This document shows, piece by piece, positions 36,101-51,100 of a stretch of 64,000 nt of DNA (within the stretch, counting starts at the first letter, position 1; each line of letters opens with the position of its first letter). Under the pieces are notes generated by a model that saw only the letters and a program-made list of their open reading frames with translations, made no database searches and had not been told where the DNA came from. Made by a program: the position numbers and the translations under genes. Origin of the DNA: Liolophura sinensis. Taxonomy: Eukaryota > Mollusca > Polyplacophora > Chitonida > Chitonidae. Location of the stretch: NCBI RefSeq assembly GCF_032854445.1, contig NC_088301.1:51757187-51821186 (forward strand), read 5' to 3'.

Positions 36101-39100
36101 TATTTACCATTTACCTACACAAAAAAATAGACATCCACGAATAAGAAGAACGAGATAGAGCAAGTTCAGACTTGAGGAGTGTTTTATCAATGCTTATGCA
36201 ATATTGTTGTGAATGTTTCCAGATGATTTTTATTGATGATGCCATAAAACACCAAGTGTCATTCTTGTAAATAGGTTATGTCATGAAATGTATTTTTCCT
36301 AGTTTCATGAGCAGTTTCATCAGTATGTAATTTTATCTACAGTGAACAAATGAACTGTAGTTTACATGTATATTTGCCAGCCCAAACGCTGATGTAACTT
36401 CGAGTTAACCTGTGATCTACAAGTAGCATTTAACTGCTTATCATACATTGTCCTGTTTTTAACAGTTCTAGATACCGGGTTACCACATCTCAGGACAGGT
36501 ATGCTAGGAATTTACAAGTGGCGGGTGACAGTTGTTAAGTAATCAATAGTACAGAAATTTCATTTGGTCCTGCTAGCGGGAGCCACCCCTCTGGATTTTT
36601 TTCAGACCTATACAATAGCCAGTAGCCTTTTCAGTTAACACGACTCAGTGGAGTTCATCGGCAAGCCTATAAATATCCCACCAAAAGGCCTCTACACTGC
36701 CAGTGACAATCGTTAAAAGATTGCATAGGGGTTTTTGAGCAATTACAAGCAGCTAGACGTGATCTGGAATAAATAAGCAATATTTTGACTCGATGGTGAA
36801 ACCCGCCACAAATTCAAATAAACCTTGCCAGAGGTATTTTTCCAAAATCAAAATCTACACATAAAAAATACGAACATAGCGTTTTAGCAATGATAAAAAA
36901 GAAGTGTATAATTGAGGCTGATGCACACAAAAGATGGCTGAAAAAGGAGTAATGTTTGATTTTGTTATTTGCTGAGTGTTTCTGCTGTAACCATATCTGA
37001 CCTTGGCTGATGAAAAACTGTCACTTTGGAATGTCATAAAAAGCTGACATTGTGTCAAACTGAAGGGACAGCACGATCATTTTATAAAATGTGCACAACA
37101 TCTGTGGGCTTTGAGAAAGTAGATCATACAAAGGGCAGAACTTGTTGAAAAGAGGACATGATTGTCCCTGTTAGAATTGACCAGCCTTACTTATTTTCAA
37201 AGGTTCTTTTTTTAGCTTCAATTTTTTTGTTTTTAAATTATTATTCATTTTGTTTGTGTGTGTGTGCATGTGCTCTAGATGCAAGGTCAGGGTGTAACGG
37301 ACCTGTGAGGTCTTGTGTAATATTGGTACTTGTACAGGTGATATATTGCACATTACATGGTGATGACATAACCTACATGGAGTACTAAATGTATTTACTT
37401 TACCAATCCCACATGTATATTGATCAGTAATTAAAATGGGAGTTCATTGGGCAAACATCAACATTCTACTTTTAGGTTTGTGTATTATAGTAGCAGGTGT
37501 GAATTTCTTTTTGGGTGTTGTATAATGCTAGAATGTCCTGACAACCATGTGTTATTTTGGAACATGTGTGCATTAATCTTATACATGTATGTGGATGTTC
37601 TTAAATTAACACATTTATTACCAAAATCTGTTCACCTGTAGTAAGTGAAACACATCAACGAATTCAGTGATGCTCCAAATTGTATTTTTAATTAAATTAA
37701 TGTGTAGCTTATCTGCAGAATTTAAATGGAATTCAGTCAATATAGTATTTATAGCTGCATTTACTTTACAGGCTGTTTTAAGTTTAATCCAGTTTAGAAC
37801 CAAATCTTAACAGAGTGACAGTTGCTCTACACTAACCGCATGAACGTGATCAGATCTGATTTGATCCTGTCTTCTAATTGCGGAATCTTGTTTGAACATG
37901 TTTTGAACTAGGTACAGAATACTGTAACTGCCCCTTGTCACTGGTAATGTCTGCCTGGTGCATTTGAAACTGTAATTAAAATTGTTGATTCTGAGGAGGT
38001 CATAGCATACCTGAATTATTGTTATGGTGACAGTGTGATCTGTATACATGATAATTACATAACATCAAAGGTTAGGCATATTAGCGAAAAAGTAAATGTG
38101 ATTTCTGTACTCACTGAAGAATCTTGTATTTATTTTCTGGATAGTTTGAAAGACTTTACTTTATTCAAGTAGCTTAAATCTGACTTAAGCAGGAAAAGTT
38201 TCTCACCACCAATACATTAAGCCTGTTTCCCCTAATCTGCAGCTGGTTCTAATCAACCATTGATCTCACTTCCCAGCTGCTGGCCATGGAAGTGAAGTTT
38301 ACCCTTAATCTTATTCGAAATCACAAAGGTGACCAGGAAGTCATATGTACACCCAAGATTTTATTGTGGCTGTTGATTGGTATGTGCTGAACCCAGGGAT
38401 AGAGCTTGGTGGAATAAGGTTGAATAAAAAATCCAGGTGTGCCTCCATACATGTATGTGATTTGAAGTGATTGATGTTAGGGAAATAGGAATGCTACAGA
38501 AATTCCACTGCACAATAATAATTCAGATGTTATATGGATACACACTCACAACACACAAGTTGTTTTTGGATATATATCAGTACAGCACGTATGATGTTTA
38601 TTTTCTGTTGTCATCATGCAGTGTTTCCGTGAAATTTATGGTATTGTGCACATCCTTAATATAGCATCCACATACATGAGATCCATGCATAAATGTGTGT
38701 GTATGTGTATTACGGGTTAAGTTGGCAGAGAAGTCCATGCACATCCAATATGAGACATTGCATAATAACGTATATTCACATGTACATGTTTTACAGTGCC
38801 ATAATAAAGACTATATAAATGCCATCATGTATTGGTAATCATAAAATTTTATAAATGTAGGAAATTGCAAAATTTACATACGAGATATAAAGATATACAC
38901 TATATATTGTCACTGATTGTCTATCGACTACACATACTTGTTTCCTGACATCTCCATTATATAGAAAAATAGTGAAGAGAACACTTCACACGCATGTATT
39001 GTATGCATCTCTTATTTTCACAGGTGGCCATCAAGTACATTAGGAAGAATAAAATTCAGGATGATCAAGATCTGAACCGCATACGCCGTGAAATCAAAGT

Positions 39101-42100
39101 GATGACCAAATTGAAGCATCCTCATATCATCAATGTTAGAGAAGGTGAGTACCTCCTTTTGGCTGATCTCTCTCGTCTGTGCTGCTTTCATGTATGTTTC
39201 TGTCTCACATAGCACTTCTTTTTCCTTTGCCTTCCATTCTTTCTCTGCCACCCCCTGTTCTTGCAATAATCCCTATGATGGCCATCATATCTTACATTGT
39301 ACAAGTACATACAGTGTAGCCTTACACATCACCAAACCCAGTTTATAGGATTTGAGCGAATGCTTTTATACTTTCTAGCAACAAAAACTGGTTCTCTTAA
39401 CTTCATGTTCATTATAAAAGTAGTAAAGTTACATACAAATCGTTTCACTTCACATTAACCAGATAGCTCCCATTCAGGATAGAACTGTTAAAATAACAAC
39501 AACAAAAAAAGTCATGTGTTCATATACACACAAGTCAGTGACAAATGTGGTGTGTGCAAGCAATTAAAAACATTGTTTACAAGGAAACTGGAAACCTGTA
39601 GAAGGAAAGAGTTCCTGTTGTGTTACAGCAGTTTAGAATGTTATATGTAAGTGATACTGTAGTCAAGGAGAATGAAGATATACTGCTTAAAGAATTCAAC
39701 ATGAAACTGGAAACATCTTGTCTTTTAACTTTTATTCTTATTGTGCTAGAATTGATTTCATCTTGCTATTTTATTGGGAGTTCAGATTCTGGCAGATGAA
39801 GTTGTGTTAAACAGGTACTTAAATCAGGTTTTCAGAAATTATCCAAATGTGTCCTATAAACATGCACATATATTCATTTATAAATGAACTTGAAAGCACT
39901 GTTTGAGACGTTCAGTGGTTGCCACAAAATGGTCAACAGGTGGTTCTTGCCTAGGTGTAACTTGACTATAGAGTTTGTATCAAATGGAGCCCTTCACATA
40001 ACTAATCTGGGCTCAGTTCAGCCTTGAGATATCACCCTTTCCACTGTTAATGTCCACAGAGTGTTAGGAACCAAGCATGGTGTAGAGCCAAAAACAAACC
40101 AGTCAGACAATACTCTTCACTCATCTATCTTGTCCATCAGCTGTGAGGAAAGAGGGGCTAATCTCAACCCTATTGTCACAAGCTCTTACTGCTTCTCCCC
40201 CAAGAACTTCCCCTTTCTGAAGACACCAGCTTTGTCCATGAACTGAATCAGGAATTAAAGTTAGCAAAGATTGACTGGAAGGATTGAGGTGTATTTAAGA
40301 TGTTGTCTTTCACAGGTTCACTTTGGCTGTTCTGTGAACTCTACTCAGAGATTTACAGACAGGATTGTAATATTCCTGTTATTGTTTTTCTGAACTTCCC
40401 TTGTAACCTGTAGATTTGTACGCATGTGTTAACTTGTGTTGTTACCTTGAAAATGCTGTATGGCATACTCCTGCTAGTCCGAGGCAAGCTGTGTTAGGCC
40501 TGCAGCAAGCTCTGTCTTAGGCCAAGTACTTCCATTGTTAGGCCCAGGTCTATAGCTACAGCCTCTTCTGCATACTTTCAAGGTGATGACTTTCCTTACA
40601 AGCTGGCAGTCAACAATTTCGAACCAAGCTGCAAAGTTCAAATCGTTTGCTTTTGTAGCTCCTCAGTTCCAAGTATTCCTGCATACAAGTATCTAGTTGA
40701 ACACATTACCAGGTCTTGGAAAGGCAATGTTGTGACCTTGTAAGCTTATTCCAGCTTAACCTGATTTGTTAATTTAATATTATGTAACAGAGGTCTCATT
40801 TTGTCTTCAAATCCTTTGGGGAAAGTGTAACATATGACAACAGCATTCTTAGGAGGTCTTATTGTTTCGAGACATGGATAACATGCATATGTACATGTTT
40901 ATGTGTATTTAAGGCATATCTTGCTGAATCCCTTTCTGCCTATATTAATGTAGCTAAATGATAGGTGGTTACTATAAAACGGCTTCATTTTACTGGTGTA
41001 ATCATCCATAGTTTCTTGTGGTTTGGTTAAGGACAGTCCCTGATAGACTCTCATGAGAGATTCTTATGAAATTATTATTGTTTCCACCAAACAATACGAC
41101 GAACTCAGACAAGCAGCTCATGGAGAGAATTGGCATTTCTTTTGTTCCATTTCATGTTTGCATGCAATACATCAGTAGATTAATGATTTATGTATGTATA
41201 CCTCCTCTTGTACATATTTATTGTGCATTTGTATTTCCACACTTTCAAAAACAAAATTATTTCAAAGTGTAATAATGTAAAAGAAAAACTTGCTTTTCCT
41301 GCTGTCAGGATTGACCAACATGTTGCTTGCTTAGTTGGCTGGTGTGGGTAAGGACAAAGATTTATCTATCTTTAGCACCACCTATTTATAAGTCAAAGAA
41401 AACAGGAAAGAGTCATTTGCACAACTCGAAGTTATGTTATAAAAAAAAAAAGTCACACGTGAAGCAAATTTGTGTAGCAAATTTTGGGTATGTGAAGTGT
41501 ACATTTTTGTCTGCGAGCAAAAGCTTGTATCTTTCCTTATATGCATTCTCATGTCAAGCTGCCAACACTTTTGTCTGGTTTTCTGTTAAAACCTTATCCC
41601 AGATACGTCCTGTTAAGGGATATACGTGTCTGATACAATGTGTTCTAGGCTTGAAATTACAGAAATACAAAGGAAAGCCGGTAGAAACAACAGGGATGCC
41701 GTATAATTCCAGTGTTGTCTTTGCGCATGGCGGAAGGAAGGCGAGAGCCCATGTTTAAATATGAAATCCTCTGCTGTTGATCTTGATGGCCTGCAACAGA
41801 TCGCACCAAATCTCTGGATTACCCAGCATGCTTTAAGAGCTTAAAAGAAAGACTTCATCATGTTTAGTGATTTTTTTCTCCCTAATGTGTGACAAGATGC
41901 TAAATTTGTTGTATCGGCAGAGTTGCATGTCTTGTGGCATGTACTACTGAATAGTAATAATACATTGAGAATTGTAACTTTTTCATGCCTGAATGTAATT
42001 ACAGCACTTGTGACAGTTGCATGTATTGCTTACTTTTTGTCTTCTCATGTTAGCACTTTAGGACAGTTTAGCTCAAACGTTAGAAGCCTAAAAAAGACAT

Positions 42101-45100
42101 TTTCTGATATTATTGATATGGTAGAGTGCATACATATATAAATTTTAATTATAAAATTCATTTTTTGGATGTGCCTTATGTAGTTTGAACAATGCAAACA
42201 TGATAATAACATGCTTTTTAAAAATTTGTCCTTCTTAAATTCATTGCCTTGAGTATGTTTCTCTATTTCAACAATAGGATTGCCACTGGTAAGGTTTCAA
42301 AAAAAGAAAGAAAGGTTTCTGTTGCTTCCGTAATGTAAATTCCTTGAAGGCTAGGAACATGCAAGATTGGCTTTGTCCCATGGCCTGAGACCTCCTTTTC
42401 CGCCTTGTCTGAGGGATGGACAACAGGCCGTTATTTTGGCAGGTGTGATATACAGGTATTCCAGGATTGACACGCTTACTTAGCCAGGTGAGATGTCTCA
42501 ATGCTAAGATGCTTCCAATCTGACCGTGCAGTCTTTGAGGAAGTATTAGTCTTGAGCTGTTCTCTCCAGATCTTTCCACACTGGACTTGGAACAGCACAA
42601 AGTGATAAACATACGGGAAGGCTTATGGACAAGCGAAAATGGGCTGAACGAAAGTCTTTCAGAATTATCATCACTGGTCAATAGTGAACCACACCAAAAG
42701 TGAGTCTGTTGTTGTTATAAAACCATGACAACAGCTCTTTTCTCCAAGCATTGACATTTCCACAATTACTCAAGGAGATTTATGTCAGTGTCCAGTGGGG
42801 TCAATGTACATTATTTACTCTATATAGACTGCTACATTCATTATATAAATGTTAAACCTGAATATGGAAATACATGTATAATGTATCATCCTAGCGCAAT
42901 TGTCAAAATTCAGTTTTCTGAAATGGGAAAAGCTCTTAACCAGAACTATGCTAAGTTTGGTTGCTGCAAGTCACCTGTTAACAGCTCCTAACAGACCCCT
43001 TTCTCATGGTGCAGGTGCAAAATTTGTTCTTGTGTGGACCAATATTCTGCTTTTGTGTGTACATTGAAAGACCATTGTGTGAACATCAAACTGTGCACTC
43101 GGCTCTAGGTTAGGATACTCTACAGTGGTGTTCAGGCATGAGTTTGTTGTAGGATATATTTAAAAAATGTAGGGAAAAGGAAAAGGTAAATGTTCAGTGC
43201 ACCTGACCTGACATGTAGATTAAGGTCAAGTTTTCCTTTACACTGCCCTCTTAGCCCACTATACTTATGCTGCTTTATCACAGTCTGGGAACTATTTGGA
43301 TTGAATTATAGGAGAATGAAAGGTTACAGGTGACTTAGGAAGGAATGTTTTTCTTTAGCACATCTACAAATCATTTGATTCCTGATTTATCTTCACAAAC
43401 AAGCTTTAATGTCGCCAGTTCCTGTATTTAAAGATCAATCTGATGAGGAAACTTCTGCCAAGTTAATCTTAACTAAGTAAGATGTGCACACACTGTCCAG
43501 AAACCCAGACTACTGTGGGTGTATATTTAGCTAAAGAAAAGACTGCTTAGATGTGTATGTTGTGTGAATTTTAAGGCAGCCTGGAACCATGCAAAAAGTA
43601 TACAAGGCTTTGTTTTGTCAATAGTGATGTAAGTGCATTTAGTACTGGCTCACTTTTATTTTCAAACCTGTCCTGTCAAGTGCATTCACATGTACGTCTT
43701 AATGAATTGTATAATTACCCTTACATTGTCCAACTTGAGAAGTCACATGTGGCGTTTAGATTGTCAAGCTGACATGTACACATATATACGTGCATAACTG
43801 ATAGGAATAAACATCTCGTGATATTCTGGGACAAAAAGGATCTATGTGTAAGTGTTCTGTTTGATGAAGAAAATTTGTCATGCATGTGGATGTCCATTTA
43901 CCAGTTTTTATATTGGTAATTGTAAATAGTGGAAGCCAGTCAGTGGTACCACCAAATGCCTGGTTTTGACAGGTGTATGGAGACTTTATCAGAGCAGTGC
44001 GACGATTACTGCCAGACATGTGTATGCACTTATGAAGAGCAATTATATAGGGCTCAAGGTAGTTTTTATTAGGTTGCACTAAGATGTACATGTGGCTGTC
44101 AGTGGCGCATTCCTGTCATATACTTGAAATTACACTTGACAGGGGGTCTGAACTTTAAGACCAAGTGGCATCCAAATGATATATATATATATATATCTGC
44201 CCACTGGACTGTTAAACTGTTCAGCTCTGTTGGCATATCTGGTTATCTTAAAAGGTAGCCTCCTGGGCAATGGCATATTAACTTAATGTTCACTCTACAT
44301 GCTAATTAAGGAATACAGAACATGTAGATTATTCCTGAAAGGCATAAAATCTAATGCATTTACAAGACTGATGTGGTTGAATAGTGCCAAGATGCAAAAA
44401 AAGCTCTCTGCAGGCATAGAGCTTACCTGGGTAACTGCCTATATATCCCTGGGTTGACAAAATAAGTGGGCACTTCATTTTTTGATAATTTTTACTGAAA
44501 AAAATGGTGAATACACATAATTGTCAAACTTTGGATTGTGTTTCCTCAAACTATTTTGATAGCCTTCTTCAGCATCATGGTGTATATATTTTTAAAAAAC
44601 TGTATTTCACCTAAAGATTACTAAATTAAAATGCCCTTTAGCAAACACAAGAAGACCATAATATGATACTTTTGATGCCAATGCATAGAACTTTCTGTTA
44701 AAAAATTAACCAACTTAGCAACAAAAACTTAAGTCAAAATGTCACTTGACAAATAAGCAATAAAAAGTTTAGGAGAAATACTGTATTTGGTGATCTCCTG
44801 AAGGGTCATTGGATTTCAGTACAGTAATGCACTTGGGTACAGGTATATTCTCGTCATCTTCACTTATGTGCACTATCACCTTTACAGGTAGTCAAGTTAC
44901 CTGAAACTGCTGACGAAGCAAACATTAGCATGGCAATTAACACCTCCCACCTAACGAGTGTATACGTCAGCTAACAGGCTGTAATAATATGTCCCCACCT
45001 TCAATATCAATAGTGGCCTGACCCCTAATTGACAGGGCCATGGAGGACCAAACAGAGGAAACCGTGCAACTGTTTGGTCAAGTTATATCCACATATACTT

Positions 45101-48100
45101 CTACATGTGCCATGAGAGACCTGCCAATAATGTCATTTTGACCGGAAAGTAGGGGCAGCTGTCATGTGTTGAAGTGGCCTGGTCAAAATGGCAAGAGGAA
45201 ATCCTACAAGTCAAAGGGCTTCTGATTTGTTCCAAGCACCTATTGATATCTGTACGAATACTGAAGATAATGTTTCCAGAAGATTGTGAATTGAAATGTG
45301 GTAGGGAACAGTATTTCAGTTTTACTTTTGTTGGAATTTTAAGTAGAAGTTTCACACTTTCATGTTTTAAGGTTCAGTTTTTGTACTATCTAACCTAATT
45401 AATGCTGCCTGGATTTAGGTCGTAGTATGGCCATCATTTGTAAAACATAATATGTGTGCTTATCCCAGTGTGATTATGTCAATATTCCTGTTTGTGTACA
45501 CAATATTACTGCAATTATGCGAGTCAAACAGCTTAAAGTTTCATATTTGATATGCCATGTCTATTGAGGTGTGCTGCGCGTTGGTTCCAATTCAAACTGA
45601 GGCTGTCTCAATCACATTTCTGGTTTCTGTAGCAACAGAGTGAAAAAAGTAAGTTTCAGTGACCTGATGATGACAGAAGTCAAACTGCTTCAGATAAGGT
45701 TTTTATATTTGGTGTGCAAGATCAAACATGTATTTAAGATGAATTTGGCTTCTCTTTCAGATTTCACGTTTCTTAAGCAACTGTCTCTATTTCAAATCCT
45801 TAGTATGGCACATACCACCTGGTAAACCTGATGGGATGTCACATTGACTTAGTATAAAATTTACTGTTTTCATTGGTCTGACTTTGTAGGATAAGCAGAA
45901 GTTTACAGTTCACAGCTGCCGTAGAGGACTCTCTAAATTGGTTTGCAAGTGGATGTGTATTCTTTTGTTTTGTGAAGTTTAGACAACTACTTGAGCAGTA
46001 CATGCAGTGGGTTTGCAAAATCGTGTCAATGTACCTGATGTAACACAGTTGATTCTTGCAATTTGCTTTCTCCTAATCGTGTTATTTGTTGTGTGGCTTT
46101 CCTCGGGAACGGAATGCTGTCAGGGTGGAATTTTGTACAAGTGTGTGTTCAGACAGACTTACATAGAGGATGTCACTTCCTAGGAAGTGTGCTCTAGCAA
46201 CTTCAGCGTAGCAAACCCTTACTGCCGGTCTTCTGATTCAGCACATTTTCTGTGTACTTAGAAATCTTGACAGCTGTTTGTTTTTCATTTTGAGAATTAA
46301 TATACGTTAAAACAGGAATTGAACAACAGCGTGTGGTTTTGGGAAAGTTCACAGCTGGAGAGCTTGAGGACCTTTGGACATGTTGACTTAGCCTGCACCG
46401 AGTTGCACCGGTCTGGTGTAAGAACTATTTGTCAGAGCACAACACAGGGTTAACATTGATGAAATAGCGCCGCTAAAGTGTTGACAGTTGCTTGGCTTTA
46501 ATTTTATATTGATTGTCAATCAAAATGTAGGAATTGGAGTTAAGTTGGTTATTATTTCAACTTTGGATTTAGCTAGTGTTTGATCTTGTGAAACCTTCCT
46601 GGTGAGCTTCACCTATGGCTTCTCAATGTTGACAAGTACTATCCAACCTTAACATTTAACCTTTCTGTTTAACTGTCTGGGCTAAGTGAAAGACGTCATA
46701 GAATAGGATATTTTGGGGTGATTTTTATTGAAATTATAGGACATCACAGAGTGCTTCTTCTAAAAATTTATCCTTATTTGGTGTATATGCAGTGAAAATG
46801 AAGGGTAATCTCTTCACACAATGAAGCATTACGGACCACCGTTAGAACCACCTGATTGATGCATTTCTAGAGTTGACTGCTAATGAAGCTGTTAGTCTGT
46901 CACAGTTATATCTACCCTGTCAGATTTTAAGTGTTTAAGCCATTAATTTTTTTTGTGTGATGGTTGACCTCCCATGAACCTTTTTTAAGTGTTATTTAAT
47001 CTGTGGTCTTTATAAGGTAGTAATTGTACTGCAAACTCGAGGTGTTACATATATCTTCACACCTCACCAAGCATGTGCACCCACCATGTCTAATAGTCAG
47101 CCCTTGGTGTTAACTTTACTTCTGTAGAGTTCTGCTTTGCTGGAAGATATAAAATCTAGACTTTTAGATAAGTCGCAATAACGGTAATCTTCCATAAAAA
47201 AAAATGGAGTCTATAAAAACAAAGCCACATCCCTATGACATAACATATTCAGGCTTGTATATTTTTGCCAAAAGTATGTTACAGCATTAGTGCTATGTTG
47301 GGATTTTATATTACTAACTATAAATATGTATGATTCCTGTCTTGATGATCTGATGGGATTTGATTGTCCTGCTTAAATTTGTTACCTACATTCAACTGCC
47401 CATTTTTCTCCAGCATGCCAATTTTTGTGCATGCAAGTGAGACTGTTCTAACAGTTTCTGACAGCTTAATTAACACAAATTAAGTTTGAATCACAGTTCT
47501 CCTGTCACATGGTCTCAACCTGCAGACGACTTTGTTTGCTGTTATTATTTGTGCCGATTCCTTTTCTCATATGTTGATTGTAAACGAATGTTGTGGAAGC
47601 ATAAAAACCTGCTTGCCTTCATAAGATTGAAAGGAGAGTGTTTACGCAAGGTCAGAAGAGCAACACCGCTGTGACCACTTTCCCTCTGGAACACACGTAC
47701 AGCTGTGCCATTTTTTACCCCTGTCTTCTTGTCCGTGTGGAAATCATGTCCACTGATTTGACACAACTAATGCACTGTTTGCCTTAGCCCATACCCTAAT
47801 TACATGTGTACTCACCAAGCTGTGAACACTACAAAAAATACAAGCAGAGTAAATGAATGAAATGTTGTTTTTGTTTGATCTACACTTGAAACCTGTGAAA
47901 AATTGGGACTCTCTACACTTTTTTCCTACCCCTCTCTTAATTTTTTTTAGAAAATTAAATTTCTTTTAAGTTTCTTTTATTTCAAATGTATGTTGTTTAG
48001 TTTTCATGTCACCTACATGTATATGTAAAATTCCATCTTTAGAAGTTTGTGGTTTTTTATCTTCTGTTTTGTTGAGCAGACACATGTAAATGCACCTTAT

Positions 48101-51100
48101 GTGGCCATATTCCTGATTTGTTATCCAATGCAGAAATTAATATAAAATATTGAATATTGTACAAAAGAAAACATATAGCCATTAACTGAGTGCAAGAAGT
48201 TCAAAAACCAGACAGTGTTGGTTTTTGTTGTTTTCCTAGGTTTGCAGGTTTGCCAGATGCCTTACCTTCATGATTTCGAGCGACATGTATGTGAGAACAT
48301 TAAAGCAGTTTTTCTTTTTGGAGTCTGTTAAGGAAACAGCAAATTACAGAATTATAGGATGGCAGAGCTTTCTGCACCTGTCAGCATATTGAAGTAAATC
48401 TGATTCATGTAAATTAGCCTAAAGAATCCTATAATTGTATGGGGCAATACGTGAAACCTGATACAGTTGTCTGCATGGAGGACAATCAAATGTCTGCTTT
48501 GGCACATCCGCTAGATAGCAGGCTAGATTGTAACCCTATATACATGTACCGTATAGTTTGTATTAGCAACAACAATACTGGGGATGTTAAGGAAATAGTT
48601 ATCAAGGGACCAGTGCTGAGGATGTAATGTGTCTGATTATATCTGTATAATCCTATTGACTGTGTCCATGTACTTGATGCATGCTTCACAAGGCCCGTGG
48701 TATTCAGCTTTGTGAGGCAGATGTGTAACTTAGTACCATTTGCCTTAGCTCTTTTTGTTGAAGGCAGTGGGTTGTTAGACCTGTGTAGAACACATTATAT
48801 AACAACCGGTGCACAGTTACACAGGTATGCTTATCAGAAAGATTCCATACACTACTATTACAATCCATCACCTTGTACAAGTTCCCCAGGACTCGAATGC
48901 TTAGGTGTACTAGTTTATAGCTGATTTGAACATAAAGTTTATTTCTGGTTTATATAGTGTTGGCGTCAATGTGTATTGTCCTGAAGTCATATGTTTTTGT
49001 TTCATCATACCTCTGCTATTGCCTGTTTTAACTGCATGTACAGTCTGGATTCACATATGCAGTTAAAAGGGCTCCTTAGTTAAAGGGTGACCTCCACATT
49101 TGTCCATTAGGCTGAGGTCACCTTACTTCCTCACCATGGTCAAAATGTATGTTTTATTTTCTCAAGCAGTGTTATTTTTGCACGTTGACTGGCTTACCTG
49201 GAAGTTGACTCGGCGCTGACTTTGCCCGTTGGGTCACAGTGCCCTAGGCTTATACATCCCCAGCTCATGTTTTATAACCCATGGCTCTGCATATATTGTA
49301 TGTGCAATCCTTGATTATAGACACTGCACCTGCTTTATTTTTTTTTTTTGACTCATTTTATTATTTATTTTCTGTTTTGTTTTTGTTGCTGTGGCTGTTA
49401 AAAGCGCAGGAAGTGTTAACCCTGAAAACAGCTTTTGCTGTTTCATTGGAAAAAAAATGTGTTGTACTCTCCTCAAAGGTCCAGCTCTGACCACAGTATT
49501 TGTTACATGTAGGTTGACCTGGTCTCACTACATCCTGAGATGTAATAGGGGCAGCCAAGGGCACTAGATTCAATAATGCTCCCTGATAACTTGATGAAAT
49601 TTATGTACATGTAGGCTTACATATCTTTTTATCGGTTATGAATCTGTACACTGTAAATTTATATATTATTTTTATCAATTCTGACTGTATTGTTTCTTTG
49701 TAATATTTGAAATTTATTTTGTTTTATTTTTTGCTGTGAATTGGGTAAGAAGGGCTAGTGGCGTAAACTTATATATTAAAATGGCTTCATCGTATACCAG
49801 TGGACGCTATTGAAGGGTAAAATGTCATTAAATTATCTGCTTGTTTTGTCTTATTCTGTGGCTTAGTTTTGTTATGGGTGAATGTTTTTTATGATAACTT
49901 TCTTTTAAGAACATTTTTTTAACAGACTAGACGTTGTGTGCCTCACTTTGCATGGCCCTAACAAGATTAACCCATGTTTGAATAATGATCTGGTTGGTCA
50001 TTTTATTGTCTTTCTTGTGATGAGTTGTGATTAAGCCTTGTTAAACAAGTAATTAGAAGATAACTCACCTGTTTACCCACATGGGCTAGAGTCTTCCTGT
50101 CTGACATTGACATAGCCTTTGTCTCCAGGAGACAGGAGAACGTGTAACAAGGGGAATTAGCCAGAAGTACACACATTAAGGCCCAGGTAAACATGGCATC
50201 AGTGATTTCCAATCAAAACTCATTCTCAGTAAAAACAAGTGAGGTTCCCAATTTATCATAGGCAAGGTGAAAAATATTTGCTTATCATTTAACTTGTTGA
50301 GAACATATTGTTGTTGTTTTTTTATATATATATTTTGTTTTTAGTGGTATATTGAATATGTTCCTGAAAACATTGACAGTTCATGCATCTTTGAATGTCT
50401 TCAACTTTCAAAACACAATGGAGAGTGTAAGGCAGTCAGATTTTAATTTGAGTGATATGGTAATTAAATAGTACTTCATTGGGCATTTTTGTTTTTGCAA
50501 TTATCGAAAAAATTAACATGAAACAAAATTTAAATGTTTATGCTAGGTTGTCATGTAATTGTATTATATATCACATGCAGCTTAGGTACGAACTCATACA
50601 TGTATTGTTTTATTTAAACTATGTGTACATGCAGTTAAGATAACATGTAGAATATTTTAAAGGATTTAAACCTTTAGCTTTGAAATCAAACTCAATGCCT
50701 AAGTGAGGAACTTGAGTGTGGTGGTACGTGTAAGTTTGTAGGAAAACCAAGCATTAAAGTTAGCGTGGCCTTGTAGAGAGTTGAGGTTGGTCAAGCTTTG
50801 GCCACGCTTGAGCACATTGCGTTACCATGTGAAATGATCGATAGCTAGCTGGCAAATCACAGGTACAAACCTCCACTCCTCGGCCCCAGATTACAGTCCA
50901 TAGACCCTCTGCCTTTATCGTATTTACTCTGTAAAGTGAGGCTGTTTACTCCTTCTGTGTGTTCTTCTGTTTTTCTGCAAATGTTTCTGTAGGTTTTGGA
51001 TGTTTGCCTCCATAGCCTTTGTCAAAACTCACCTGAAAAGTTGCTAGGTTCTTACACAATGTTGTTGTGCAGAGAAACTGTAAAGTTTTATAGCAAGCCA

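Larger units (their letters stand above)
27352..39023 (+). other. NUAK intron 1 (11.7 kb)
   Basis: Separates the glycine loop from the VAIK lysine. I see AT-rich microsatellites and paired G-run and C-run tracts (33543-33566, 33791-33818). Short frames (60-108 codons) carry no recognisable domain. No nested gene recognised. Confidence 0.6.

Noticed and set aside
41327-41758. 143-codon plus-strand frame in NUAK intron 2
   Set aside because: No domain, many low-complexity Lys/Cys stretches, no splice partner and no resemblance to a transposon protein; probably a chance open frame.
42268-42681. 137-codon minus-strand frame in NUAK intron 2
   Set aside because: No recognisable motif and composition not protein-like; treated as chance.
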